A DNA stretch of 64,000 bases from UBA8079 sp965205535 (GTDB lineage: Bacteria > Pseudomonadota > Alphaproteobacteria > UBA6615): positions 248,001 through 312,000 of the forward strand of contig CBDBHH010000005.1 of assembly GCA_965205535.1 (NCBI GenBank), given 5' to 3'. Shown here piece by piece: positions 17,492 through 26,346 of this stretch (positions within the stretch are counted from its first letter, which is position 1; every line of letters starts with the position of its first letter). The position numbers and the translations under genes are program-made. The notes under the pieces were generated by a model, which did not search any database, was not told the origin of the DNA, and saw only the letters and a list, made by a program, of their open reading frames with translations.

Positions 17492-18703
17492 ATGGATTAC
17501 GAGAAGCATTTTTCAAACAACCTGAACGGCCTGCGGGCCGAAGGTCGCTACCGCGAATTCGCGGAACTGGAGCGAACGTCGGGCGATTTCCCGCGCGCGG
17601 TTCGCTATGTCGATGGTGCCACCCAGGACATCACGGTGTGGTGTGCGAACGACTATCTGGGCATGGGCCAGCACCCGGACGTGCTGGCGGCAATGCATGA
17701 CGCGCTGGACAAATGCGGCGCGGGCGCCGGCGGCACGCGGAACATCTCGGGCACCAACCATTATCACGTGCTGCTCGAGGAAGAGCTGGCCAACCTCCAC
17801 GGCAAGGAAGCCGCCCTCCTGTTCACCTCGGGCTATGTGGCCAACTGGACAGCGCTGTCGACCCTGGCCTCGATGCTGCCGGAATGCCTCGTCGTGTCCG
17901 ACGCGCTAAACCATAACTCGATGATCGAGGGCATCCGCCACGGACGCTCCGAGAAGGCCATCTTCCGGCACAACGACGCAGCACATCTGGATGAAATCCT
18001 CTCTGGCGTCGACCCGGACCGGGCCAAGCTGGTGGCATTTGAATCGGTCTACTCGATGGATGGTGACATCGCGCCCATCGCCGACATCGTCGCGGTCGCC
18101 GAGAAACATAACGCGCTGACCTATCTCGACGAGGTCCACGCCGTGGGCATGTATGGGGAGCATGGTGCCGGGGTGGCCGAACGCGACGGCCTGATGGACC
18201 GGGTCGACATCGTGCAGGGGACGCTCGGCAAGGCCTTCGGCAATGTCGGTGGTTATATTGCGGCGTCGGCGAACCTCATCGACTTCGTGCGTTCCAACGG
18301 CGCCGGCTTCATTTTTTCCACCTCGCTACCCCCTCATGTTGCGGCGGGTGCACGCGCGGCAATCCAGATTCTCAAGGCCGACAACTCGATTCGCGAACGC
18401 CATCAGGAACGCGCCGCAACCCTCAAGCGCCGCCTGAGCGCTGCCGGCATGGAAGTCATGCCGTCGGTCAGCCACATCGTGCCGGTTTTCGTCGGCGATG
18501 CCGCCCTGTGCAAGATCGCCAGTGACGAGTTGCTCGACCGCCATGGCATCTACGTGCAGCCGATCAACTTCCCGACTGTGCCGCGCGGCACCGAACGGCT
18601 GCGTATCGCGCCGACACCGCTGCATGACGACGAGATGATGGATGCGCTGGTCGCGGCGTTCGAAGATGTCTGGACGCGGCTGAACCTGCGTTCGGCGGCC
18701 TGA
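17492..18703 (+). CDS. hemA: 5-aminolevulinate synthase
   Basis: The enzyme condenses glycine and succinyl-CoA to 5-aminolevulinate, the first step of haem synthesis by the C4 (Shemin) route typical of Alphaproteobacteria. The 403-residue protein has the family start MDYEKHF, CANDYLGMG (51-59), GAGGTRNISGTNH (78-90), DEVHAVGMYG (213-222) and PLP Lys247 in GTLGKAFGNVGGY. The frame is open to 17399, but the ATG at 17492 gives the conserved N-terminus and standard length. The region 17332-17491 is probably the promoter; TATATT at 17422-17427 is a possible -10 box. Confidence 0.97.
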   Translation: MDYEKHFSNNLNGLRAEGRYREFAELERTSGDFPRAVRYVDGATQDITVWCANDYLGMGQHPDVLAAMHDALDKCGAGAGGTRNISGTNHYHVLLEEELANLHGKEAALLFTSGYVANWTALSTLASMLPECLVVSDALNHNSMIEGIRHGRSEKAIFRHNDAAHLDEILSGVDPDRAKLVAFESVYSMDGDIAPIADIVAVAEKHNALTYLDEVHAVGMYGEHGAGVAERDGLMDRVDIVQGTLGKAFGNVGGYIAASANLIDFVRSNGAGFIFSTSLPPHVAAGARAAIQILKADNSIRERHQERAATLKRRLSAAGMEVMPSVSHIVPVFVGDAALCKIASDELLDRHGIYVQPINFPTVPRGTERLRIAPTPLHDDEMMDALVAAFEDVWTRLNLRSAA

Positions 18704-18710
18704 GCGGCAC

Positions 18711-19250
18711 ATGTATCGCGACAAGACACTCATCCCGACCGAGGCGCTGCGCCTGTGCATGCTCGGCACGCTGGCGATCCAGCCGCATACCTATGGCGAG
18801 CTGGCCCGTGAAGTGCGGGTGTTCGCCAGCCGCATCGTCGGCCCGTCACTCGATGTGATGGGGTTGTCGATTGAAGTCCTGCGCGCCGAAGGGCTGGTGC
18901 GACCCACAACAGCACTGCCCGATCCGGCCGATGAAATTCTCGAACTCACCGACGCGGGCCGCGATGAACTGCGCACGCTGATGATCTCGAACCTGCGCAG
19001 CCCCGTGGACGGCAACTCACAGCTCGTCTTTGCGCTGAAGCTGCGCTTCCTGCACCTGCTGTCGGACAGCGACGCGCAGGACCAGGTCGAACGGATGCGT
19101 GAAATCAGCGAAACCGAGCATGCGCGTCTGGTGGACCTCAAACAGCGCTACGGCGCCGAACCGGGCCAGTTCGATGCCTGGCTCGACCTCGAGCTGACCC
19201 AGGTCGAGGATCGCCTGCGCTGGCTGGAGAGCGTCGGCCCGTCCGACTAA
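18711..19250 (+). CDS. PadR-like winged-helix regulator
   Basis: The 179-residue protein has an N-terminal winged helix (about 1-75: LCMLGTLAIQPHTYGELA...LSIEVLRAEGLV...LTDAGRDEL). A C-terminal helical region with amphipathic helices (about 95-175, including LKLRFLHLL) resembles the dimerisation part of PadR/Vir families. It starts 7 bases after hemA on the same strand and is probably co-transcribed with it, so a link to haem or stress control is possible. It converges with the cupin gene at 19257, with only 6 bases between stop codons. Confidence 0.8.
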   Translation: MYRDKTLIPTEALRLCMLGTLAIQPHTYGELAREVRVFASRIVGPSLDVMGLSIEVLRAEGLVRPTTALPDPADEILELTDAGRDELRTLMISNLRSPVDGNSQLVFALKLRFLHLLSDSDAQDQVERMREISETEHARLVDLKQRYGAEPGQFDAWLDLELTQVEDRLRWLESVGPSD

Positions 19251-19256
19251 CAGCCC

Positions 19257-19808
19257 CTATTCGGCCGCTTCCGGCCAGGTACCGGCCGCCTTCATGCGAT
19301 CGACCGATTCCGGCGAAAACTCCGCGCCCGGCGTATCCCCGCCGATGACCCCGAGGATCATGCCCTCGTCCTGGCCGGCACGCGCCGTCTGGCACTCGAA
19401 GCGGCGTTGTATCCCCGGCGGAAACGACACGATGTCCTGCTCTTCAAGGATCACATGGTCGTCACCCTGATCTCCTTCCCACTCGAACATCCACGTCCCC
19501 TCCATCACGACGAAGGTCTCATTGGTGTCATGGGTATGCATCATCACGCCTTGCCCCGGGCGCGCGGAGACGTAGGCCATACCAAACCCGGCCTTCAGAT
19601 GGCCGATATGAGGCTTGGCGTCGTCGCCAATCGGTGAATAGGTCTCGCTGCCTTCGGGTTGCTGAAAGCCCAGCACATTCCGGAAATCACGGTGATAGCC
19701 CTCGACCGGTTGGTCGGGCAGACCCTTGTCGGTCGGCGACAATTCCTCAAAGCGCGCAACGCATTTCAGAACATCCTCTTTCTTGGGACGATAAACCTCG
19801 ATCGACAT
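19257..19808 (-). CDS. Cupin domain protein
   Basis: The 183-residue single-cupin protein has motif 1 in MMHTHDTNETFVVMEGTW and motif 2 in VSFPPGIQRRFE. A long N-terminal extension (about 1-70) precedes the barrel. It resembles other small cupins in this window only in fold. The substrate is unknown. It follows the pdxH-SDR pair on the minus strand (28 bases after the SDR start is read in reverse order), so it may be the last gene of that unit. Confidence 0.85.
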   Translation of the reverse strand: MSIEVYRPKKEDVLKCVARFEELSPTDKGLPDQPVEGYHRDFRNVLGFQQPEGSETYSPIGDDAKPHIGHLKAGFGMAYVSARPGQGVMMHTHDTNETFVVMEGTWMFEWEGDQGDDHVILEEQDIVSFPPGIQRRFECQTARAGQDEGMILGVIGGDTPGAEFSPESVDRMKAAGTWPEAAE

Positions 19809-19836
19809 GGTCTGAATCTCCTTCGCTTGTTCTCAC

Positions 19837-20625
19837 TCAATATAGATGTTGGCCGCCGGTGATAAAAACCTCCGTGCCGGTCACATAGGAAAAGTCCGGA
19901 TTGCAGAGCTGAAATACCGCGGACGCAACCTCGCCGGCCGTCCCCATCCGGTGCATGGGAATACGGTTGACCAGCGGCTCATACTCATCGCCAACCATCT
20001 CGGTCTCGATCTCGCCGGGTGCGACGGCATTCACCCGCACCCCCAGCGCGGCAAACTCGACGGCCATTTCACGGGTCAGCGCCGACAGCGCCGCCTTCGA
20101 TGTCGAGTAGGCCGAGCCGGCGAACGGGTGAATCGTATGTCCTGCGATCGAGGTAATGTTGACGATCGACGCACCGCCCTCCGATGCCGTCGCCTCAGCG
20201 GCGGCGACTTCGTCACCTTTGCCCGCCTTGGCCAGCGCCGGCGCGAACCCGCGCGCAAGGACCAGCGGCGTGAAAAAATTCAGCTGAAACACTTCACGCC
20301 AATCATCAAGAGGGCCGTTCAGGCAACCGAGCCGTTCCTGAAAATCCGTCTTCGGCGAGACGGCGGCATTGTTCACCAGCGCGTTGAGCGGCGTGTCACC
20401 CAGCAGCTCGAGCGCCTCTCCGATGAACCGTTCGACATCGGCCGGGTCGCTCAGGTCGGTCGGGATATGCGACGTCCAGTTGGGGTCGCGCTCACAATGG
20501 GCGGGAACCGGATCGCGCGAACAGGTAATGATCTGCCACCCCTCATCGGAGAAGCGCTTCACGGTGGCGTGGCCGATGCCACGACTGGCACCGGTCAGGA
20601 TCAGGCTGCGTCGGCTGTCGGTCAT
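19837..20625 (-). CDS. Short-chain dehydrogenase/reductase
   Basis: The 262-residue Rossmann-fold oxidoreductase has the cofactor motif TGASRGIG (11-18), the NNAA motif (LVNNAAVSP), a catalytic Ser in NITSIAGH and the YxxxK pair in YSTSKAAL. C-terminal PGEIETEM and GGQHLY fit classical SDRs. Arg residues after the second strand (TCSRD) favour NADP. Its start overlaps the pdxH stop by four bases (ATGA at 20622-20625), so the two are translationally coupled. Confidence 0.93.
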   Translation of the reverse strand: MTDSRRSLILTGASRGIGHATVKRFSDEGWQIITCSRDPVPAHCERDPNWTSHIPTDLSDPADVERFIGEALELLGDTPLNALVNNAAVSPKTDFQERLGCLNGPLDDWREVFQLNFFTPLVLARGFAPALAKAGKGDEVAAAEATASEGGASIVNITSIAGHTIHPFAGSAYSTSKAALSALTREMAVEFAALGVRVNAVAPGEIETEMVGDEYEPLVNRIPMHRMGTAGEVASAVFQLCNPDFSYVTGTEVFITGGQHLY

Positions 20626-21203
20626 GGCTGCAACCGTAACGCGTGCCAGCCATCGCCGTCCCGTTCAAATAGCTGGCGGTCATGCAGGCGGTCGGGTCGA
20701 TCCGTCCAGAATTCGATCCGCGACGGCATGAGCCGGAAGCCCGACCAGTGGGGCGGGCGCGGCACATCGCGGCCGTCATACTCTTCTTCGAGGTCACGCA
20801 CCCGGTCTTCGAGAATCGCGCGGCTTTCGACCGGCGCCGACTGTTCCGATGCCCAGGCACCGATCTGGCTGCCACGCGCCCGGCTGGCGAAATAGAGATC
20901 CGCTTCTTCGTCACTCACCGCCAGCGTTGGTCCGTCGATGCGCACCTGGCGGCGCAATGACTTCCAGTGGAAACAGAGCGACGCGTTGGGATTACCGAGC
21001 AGCTCAACGCCCTTGGCGCTGTTGAAGTTCGTGTAGAAAACAAAACCATCCGGGCCATGGTCTTTCAGCAAGACCATCCGCGTGGACGGTCGCCCGTCGG
21101 CAGATACGCTGGCCAGGGTCATCGCCTCGGGAAGGGCCGGTTCGGCCGCAACAGCCTCCTGGAACCAGGCGGCAAACTGGGCGAAAGGATCAGTCGTGGA
21201 CAT
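20622..21203 (-). CDS. pdxH: Pyridoxamine 5'-phosphate oxidase
   Basis: The FMN enzyme oxidises pyridoxine- and pyridoxamine-5'-phosphate to pyridoxal 5'-phosphate. The 193-residue protein carries MTLASVSADGRPSTRMVLLK, FYTNFNSAKG, the FMN-binding ...FHWKSLRRQVRIDG, and the substrate-binding C-terminus RPPHWSGFRL...IEFWTDRPDRLHDR. The ATG at 21203 is preferred to a GTG three codons upstream. The last residues (ALRLQP) match the usual RLxP end of PdxH. It is coupled to an SDR, and PLP-dependent enzymes (hemA, aminotransferase) lie nearby on the other strand. Confidence 0.96.
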   Translation of the reverse strand: MSTTDPFAQFAAWFQEAVAAEPALPEAMTLASVSADGRPSTRMVLLKDHGPDGFVFYTNFNSAKGVELLGNPNASLCFHWKSLRRQVRIDGPTLAVSDEEADLYFASRARGSQIGAWASEQSAPVESRAILEDRVRDLEEEYDGRDVPRPPHWSGFRLMPSRIEFWTDRPDRLHDRQLFERDGDGWHALRLQP

Positions 21204-21260
21204 AACGAACACAGGCCTCTGTGCGGATTGCGGTTTCGGGTCGCATCATATCGATGCCGC

Positions 21261-22046
21261 TCACTTTTCGAAAACCGCCTGAACGGCCGCGAGCCGCCCC
21301 GCTTCGAAATTTTCACGCAAGTTGGCGATCATCTGCGGAAAGTCCGAACCCATAACATCGCGCAAAGTTGGCCCGTCAACGCCCTTCGGCGGCCGCGCCG
21401 CCGCAAGCCAGTCGAGCGCCGCAGCGCTCTCATCGTGGAAATGCCGCGCTGTCCAGCCCACATCATTCACGATGCGTCGCAGCGTACCAGCCTCGACGAG
21501 GTGGCTGCGGGATGGCTCACGGGCCCAAGGCACCGGATACACGAGCGTCTCGACCTCCCGGCCCGCCACGACATCATATAAGGCCAGCACCCCGCCGGGA
21601 CGGGTCACCCGCAACAGCTCGCGATAGAGCGTGTCCCGATCGCCGATATTCATGGCCACATGCTCCGTCCAGATCGCATCGAAACTGTTGTCGGCGAATG
21701 GCAGCGCGAGTGCGTCCGCCGCGCAAAATCGCGTGGTCTCGCTGTGTCCGGCATGGATAGAAAGCTGCTGCGCGATCCGGCAGAAACCGGGCGTTAGATC
21801 GATCCCCGTGACGTCGGCACCGAACTCTCCCGCCAGCAGACGCGCCGGCCCGCCCAATCCGGAACCCAGATCGAGAACGGTCAGCCCCTCGCGGATACCC
21901 GCGCGCCCCGCCAGCCTTCTGGACGCCGCAGCACCGCCGACATGAAACTGATCAAGCGCCGCGAGCCGGTCGATATTCTCCGGATCGAGGCCTGAAAGCA
22001 CACGGTCGGCGACATCCGCGCCGCCGTAATGATCGTCGCCGGTCAA
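21261..22046 (-). CDS. Class I SAM-dependent methyltransferase
   Basis: The 261-residue protein has SAM-binding motif I LDLGSGLGG (58-66), an acidic end of strand 2 (VTGIDLT), motif IV in DAIWTEHVAMNI and PGGVLALYDVV. The pattern is that of small-molecule methyltransferases such as the UbiE/sarcosine-dimethylglycine group. The predicted start is TTG at 22046, overlapping the YihY stop (TTGA at 22043-22046), which supports coupling. The acceptor is unknown. Confidence 0.9.
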   Translation of the reverse strand: MTGDDHYGGADVADRVLSGLDPENIDRLAALDQFHVGGAAASRRLAGRAGIREGLTVLDLGSGLGGPARLLAGEFGADVTGIDLTPGFCRIAQQLSIHAGHSETTRFCAADALALPFADNSFDAIWTEHVAMNIGDRDTLYRELLRVTRPGGVLALYDVVAGREVETLVYPVPWAREPSRSHLVEAGTLRRIVNDVGWTARHFHDESAAALDWLAAARPPKGVDGPTLRDVMGSDFPQMIANLRENFEAGRLAAVQAVFEK

Positions 22047-23329
22047 CTGCGGTCGCTGACGACCCGCGGGCCGCCGTCCCCCGCCATGGCGTCGTTGATC
22101 AGATCCTTGATCAGGGTGCCCATCGTCGCATCCCGCGCGGTGTTGTAGGCCGCGACAAGGTCGGCCAGCGGCGCGGTCCAGCGCGGATCCTCATCGTCAT
22201 CGAGATAGGGCGCGCCTGGCCCGTAACCGAGCGCGATATACAAATCCGCCACCGTGACACCTTCGAGATCACGGACCAGCACCGGCTGGTCTTCATCCGT
22301 ACGCGCCAGATATCCGGAATCCTGCAGTCGTGCCAAAACCAGTCCGAGACCGGCACCGTCGCCGCCGGTCGCATCGAGCAGCCGGTCTTCATCGACCGCC
22401 AGATTGTCACGCGAGGCGGCCAGCAGGCAGCCAATCGTCTGCAGCGCGCGCAGCAGCGCGCGCGCGGGGGTCAGCGGCCCGAAATCCTCGGCCCGGCGCG
22501 TCGCCAGCCATTCGGGCCGGGTCGCCGCGACAATGGCACCGAACAGCACCACCGCCCAGACCAGATACATCCAGATCAGGAAGACGGGCAGCGCGGCAAG
22601 GGAGCCATAGACACTCTCGAAGGTGCCGGCATTCTGCAGGTACAAGCCGAACACCGCCTTCAGCACTTCGAACATGATTCCGGCGACCAGCGCACCCAAC
22701 AAGGCGTAGCGGACACCGACCCGACGGTTGGGAAGGGCCAGATACAGGATCGCGAAACCGCCGACCGCAAACAGAAAGGGCAGCATGCGCAGGAAGAAAT
22801 TCCGGATCACGCCGAAATCGAGCCCCAGCGGCATGAAGTTGTTCATCGCGAAGGCCGTGCTGACGGACAGGCCCGCACCGAGCAGCAACGGACCGAGTGT
22901 CAGGGTCGTCCAGTAGGCGATCAGCCGCATCGCCAAGGGCCGGGATTTCTCGATCCGCCAGATGGCATTGAACGCGGTCTCGATCGTCGACAACAGCATG
23001 ACCGCCGTCACCGCCAGCCAGACGACCCCCAGCGTCGTCAGCTCGCTCGTGTTTGACACGAAGCGATCGACATAGGTTTCCAGCTCGCCGCCAATATGCG
23101 GCGCGGTGTAACTGAGCACGATCGAGAGCAGCTGCTGGGTCATGCCGTCGAAGACGGGAAACGCCATCATCACCGAAAACGCAATCGCGAAGAGCGGCAC
23201 AATCGCCAGCAGCGAGGTGTAGCTCAGGGACGCCGCGGCCACGAGGACGCGGTCCTGCGAAAAGCGCCTGACCACCGTCCGGGCGAACTGAAGCTCGTCC
23301 GCCAGCCCGTTGAGTCGTTTTCCGTCCAT
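22043..23329 (-). CDS. YihY/BrkB-family inner membrane protein
   Basis: The 428-residue protein has six hydrophobic segments in its first 285 residues and the family pattern ASLSYTSLLAIVPLFAIAFS near the start. FVSNTSELTTLGVVWL and PVFLIWMYLVWAVVLFGA also match UPF0761/BrkB. A cytoplasmic C-terminal tail of about 140 residues looks like a winged-helix-like domain. Function is unsettled; the family was once thought to be RNase BN, which is wrong. I choose ATG 23329 (AAGG 5-6 bases upstream) rather than the GTG at 23335. Its stop overlaps the methyltransferase start. Confidence 0.92.
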   Translation of the reverse strand: MDGKRLNGLADELQFARTVVRRFSQDRVLVAAASLSYTSLLAIVPLFAIAFSVMMAFPVFDGMTQQLLSIVLSYTAPHIGGELETYVDRFVSNTSELTTLGVVWLAVTAVMLLSTIETAFNAIWRIEKSRPLAMRLIAYWTTLTLGPLLLGAGLSVSTAFAMNNFMPLGLDFGVIRNFFLRMLPFLFAVGGFAILYLALPNRRVGVRYALLGALVAGIMFEVLKAVFGLYLQNAGTFESVYGSLAALPVFLIWMYLVWAVVLFGAIVAATRPEWLATRRAEDFGPLTPARALLRALQTIGCLLAASRDNLAVDEDRLLDATGGDGAGLGLVLARLQDSGYLARTDEDQPVLVRDLEGVTVADLYIALGYGPGAPYLDDDEDPRWTAPLADLVAAYNTARDATMGTLIKDLINDAMAGDGGPRVVSDRS

Positions 23330-23474
23330 ATTCACCTTCGCTCGATCCTGTTAAGCCTATCAGAACAAAAGAAAAACGCCATCCACTCCGACGCGCCGCC
23401 ATGGCCTTGCCGCACCACCCCTTTGGTGTAGGATGCCGCACACACGGGGCACGGGTTCGATTAACGGGGATTTC

Positions 23475-24317
23475 ATGAGTGCTGCAACGCAACTAATGGC
23501 CGGCAAACGCGGCCTCATCATGGGGGTCGCGAACGACCGGTCCATCGCCTGGGGTATCGCCAAGATGGCGGCCGACCACGGCGCGGAACTGGCGTTCACC
23601 TTTCAGGGCGAAGCGCTGGAGAAGCGCGTGCGCCCGCTTGCCGAGTCCGTCGGCGGATCGATCGTGCTGCCGTGCGACGTCACCGACGAGGCGAGCATGG
23701 ATGCGGTCTTCGCCGAGATCGAGGCGACATGGGGCAAGCTGGACTTTGTCGTCCACGCAATCGCCTATTCCGACAAGGAAGAACTCAAGGGCAAATATGT
23801 CGAGACCAGCCGCGCGAATTTCCAGCGCTCGCTCGACATCTCCTGCTTCTCCTTCACCGACGTGTGCAAGCGCGCCGCCGCGATCATGCCCGATGGCGGC
23901 AGCCTGCTGACGCTGACCTATTACGGTGCGGAACGGGTGATGCCTCATTACAACGTCATGGGTGTCGCCAAGGCGGCGCTTGAGGCGAGCGTGCGCTACC
24001 TGGCAGTCGACCTTGGGGGCCAAGGCATTCGGGTCAACGCGATTTCGGCCGGCCCGATCAAGACCCTGGCCGCGAGCGGTATCGGTGACTTCCGCTACAT
24101 CCTGAAATGGAACGAGCTGAACGCGCCGCTCAAGCAGAACGTCACCATCGACCAGGTGGGTGGTGCGGGATTGTATCTGCTGAGCGATCTCGGTTCCGGC
24201 GTGACCGGCGAGACCCATCATGTCGACAGCGGGTATAACGTGGTCGGCATGGTCGCGGTGGATGAAGCCGCCGGGGTCGCCGAACTTCTGTCGAGCCTCA
24301 AACCCGACGACGCATAG
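23475..24317 (+). CDS. fabI: Enoyl-[acyl-carrier-protein] reductase (NADH)
   Basis: FabI catalyses the last reduction of each fatty-acid elongation cycle. The 280-residue SDR-type protein begins with the diagnostic LIMGVANDRSIAWGIAK, has VHAIAYSDKEEL, then the catalytic YYGAERVMPHYNVMGVAK and AGPIKTLAASGI. The ATG at 23475 has GGGGA five bases upstream; the frame is open further but the extra residues are not FabI-like. A second ATG at the MAGKRG position is an alternative. It is 32 bases before aroC on the same strand, a common alphaproteobacterial neighbour pair. Confidence 0.97.
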   Translation: MSAATQLMAGKRGLIMGVANDRSIAWGIAKMAADHGAELAFTFQGEALEKRVRPLAESVGGSIVLPCDVTDEASMDAVFAEIEATWGKLDFVVHAIAYSDKEELKGKYVETSRANFQRSLDISCFSFTDVCKRAAAIMPDGGSLLTLTYYGAERVMPHYNVMGVAKAALEASVRYLAVDLGGQGIRVNAISAGPIKTLAASGIGDFRYILKWNELNAPLKQNVTIDQVGGAGLYLLSDLGSGVTGETHHVDSGYNVVGMVAVDEAAGVAELLSSLKPDDA

Positions 24318-24349
24318 ACCAACTTCCAGAAGACGAAGGAGTCAACGCC

Positions 24350-25462
24350 ATGGCCGGCAACAGCTTCGGCCAGATTTTCCGGTTCACCACCTGGGGCGAG
24401 AGCCACGGGCCCGCCATCGGCGTCGTCGTCGACGGCGTGCCGCCACGTGTGCCGTTTGACGAGACCGACATCCAGGGCTGGCTTGACCGCCGCCGCCCCG
24501 GCCAATCGCGCTTCACGACCCAGCGCAAGGAACCGGATGCGGTGAAAATCCTGTCCGGCGTGTTCGAGGGCCAGACGACCGGCGCGCCGGTCTCGATGAT
24601 GATCGAGAATGTGGATGCGCGCTCGAAGGACTATTCAGAGATCGCCAGCAAGTACCGGCCGGGCCATGCCGACTACACCTATGACGCCAAATACGGCATC
24701 CGCGACTATCGCGGCGGCGGACGATCGTCGGCGCGCGAGACCGCGAGCCGTGTGGCCGCAGGCGCGTTGGCCCGAAAAGTCATCGAACATCTCGTGCCCG
24801 GCGGCATTACGCTGCGCGGCGCGCTGGTGCAGGTCGGCACCATGGCCATCGACCGGGCCAACTGGGACTGGGGCGTGATCGGCGACAACCCGTTCTGGTG
24901 CCCCGACCCCGCGATGGCGGGCCAGTGGGAAGCCTATCTGGACGATATCCGCAAGGCGGGCTCCTCCGTCGGCGCGGTGATCGAGGTCGTCGCCGAAGGC
25001 ATCCCTGTGGGTCTGGGCGAGCCGATCTACGGCAAGATCGATTCCGACCTGGCCGCGGCCATGCTGACAATCAACGCCGTGAAGGGCGTCGAGATCGGTG
25101 CCGGTATAGGGGCTGCCGCACTCACCGGCGAGGAAAACGCCGACGAGATGCGCATGGACGGCGACAAGGTCACGTTCGGCTCCAACCATGCCGGCGGCGT
25201 GCTCGGCGGCATCACCACCGGGCAGGACCTGGTGGTGCGCGTCGCCGTGAAGCCCACCAGCTCGATCCTCACCCCGCGCGACACGGTCAGCCGCGACGGC
25301 GACGACACGGACATTTCGACGAAGGGCCGTCACGACCCGTGCGTGGGTATCCGTGCGGTACCCGTGGGCGAGGCCATGATGGCCTGCGTCATCGCCGACC
25401 ATCTGCTGCGCCACCGCGCCCAGATCGGCGCCTTCGGGTCCCACGCCCCCCACGCGCAGTAG
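24350..25462 (+). CDS. aroC: Chorismate synthase
   Basis: The enzyme converts EPSP to chorismate, the last step of the shikimate pathway, with reduced FMN as cofactor. The 370-residue protein has the three signatures: GESHGPAIGVVVDGVP (about 16-31), the Arg-rich YRGGGRSSARETASRVAAGA, and the C-terminal RHDPCVGIRAVPVGEAM. AAGGAG lies 11 bases upstream of the ATG. It probably forms an operon with fabI. Confidence 0.98.
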   Translation: MAGNSFGQIFRFTTWGESHGPAIGVVVDGVPPRVPFDETDIQGWLDRRRPGQSRFTTQRKEPDAVKILSGVFEGQTTGAPVSMMIENVDARSKDYSEIASKYRPGHADYTYDAKYGIRDYRGGGRSSARETASRVAAGALARKVIEHLVPGGITLRGALVQVGTMAIDRANWDWGVIGDNPFWCPDPAMAGQWEAYLDDIRKAGSSVGAVIEVVAEGIPVGLGEPIYGKIDSDLAAAMLTINAVKGVEIGAGIGAAALTGEENADEMRMDGDKVTFGSNHAGGVLGGITTGQDLVVRVAVKPTSSILTPRDTVSRDGDDTDISTKGRHDPCVGIRAVPVGEAMMACVIADHLLRHRAQIGAFGSHAPHAQ

Positions 25463-25480
25463 GGCCCGGCCTGCTCGATC

Positions 25481-25569
25481 GTCGTTCCCGCGAAGGCGGG
25501 AACCCATAAACGCAGGCGGTCACCATGGAGAACCCGGTGGTTATGGATGCCCGCCTGCGCGGGCATGAC
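25481..25569. repeat. Palindromic intergenic repeat pair
   Basis: Two 27-base arms, 25481-25507 and 25543-25569, are imperfect inverted copies of each other. Each arm is itself a hairpin (TTCCCGC...GCGGGAA and TGCCCGC...GCGGGCA). This is the style of the dispersed palindromic elements common between alphaproteobacterial genes. It lies between aroC and the AhpD-like gene and may act as a transcription attenuator or mRNA-stabilising structure. Confidence 0.75.
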
Positions 25570-25627
25570 GATGCGTTGCGTGGCGCCTATAATCGCCAAA
25601 ACAAGAGACACCCTCCGGAGACACCCC

Positions 25628-26254
25628 ATGGCCAAGAAGAAGCGCGAAACCCCCGACCAGCTGCAGCATGTCTCGAAGCTGCCGATCCCCGACCCCGACG
25701 GCCTGCCGGAGGATCTGCAGAAATACATGCGCATCTGCCAGGAAAAGCTCGGCCTGATCCCCAACGTGATCCGCGCCTTCTCCCTCCGGCCCGAGAAGCT
25801 TCGTACCTTCATCGCCAAGTACAACGAGCTGATGCTCGGCGAGGATGCCCGCCTGTCGCGGCTGGAACGCGAGATGATCGCGGTGGTCGTCTCGTCCCAC
25901 AATCACTGTGTCTACTGCATCACGTCCCACAGCCAGGCCGTGCGCGAGCTGTCCGACGACCCGGTGCTGGGCGATATCCTGATGGTGAACTATCGCGAGG
26001 CCAACCTGAACGCACGCCAACGCGCGATGCTCGACTATGCCTGGAAGCTGACATCCAACCCGGCCGAGACCGGCGACGGCGACCGCCAGCTGCTGGTCGA
26101 TGCGGGTTTTACCCCCGAAGACATCTTCGAGATCACCGACACGACGGCCTACTTCAACTACACGAACCGCATGACCCACGGGCTGGGGATGCTGCCGAAC
26201 GAGGAATATTTCGGCATGAACCGCCTGCCCGACCCGGGCCTGCACGACAAGTAG
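25628..26254 (+). CDS. Carboxymuconolactone decarboxylase/AhpD-like peroxidase-related protein
   Basis: The 208-residue all-helical protein has the redox CxxC motif in HCVYCITSHSQAV, followed by the helix typical of the AhpD-fold peroxidase-related family. The N-terminal part (DPDGLPEDLQKYMRICQEKL) precedes the first helix and LGLIPNVIRAFS. AhpD-like proteins use the paired cysteines for thiol-based peroxide chemistry. Start at ATG 25628, with CCGGAGA about 10 bases upstream. The upstream extension in the same frame is repeat DNA and not coding. Confidence 0.88.
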   Translation: MAKKKRETPDQLQHVSKLPIPDPDGLPEDLQKYMRICQEKLGLIPNVIRAFSLRPEKLRTFIAKYNELMLGEDARLSRLEREMIAVVVSSHNHCVYCITSHSQAVRELSDDPVLGDILMVNYREANLNARQRAMLDYAWKLTSNPAETGDGDRQLLVDAGFTPEDIFEITDTTAYFNYTNRMTHGLGMLPNEEYFGMNRLPDPGLHDK

Positions 26255-26346
26255 GAAAAGGGGTCTTTCGCCTCGCGTGAAGTTGTTCCGCCGCTGCGGA
26301 GACCCCATGTAGGATGCTGGAGCCGATAACCCAGCGGAGATGTCGG

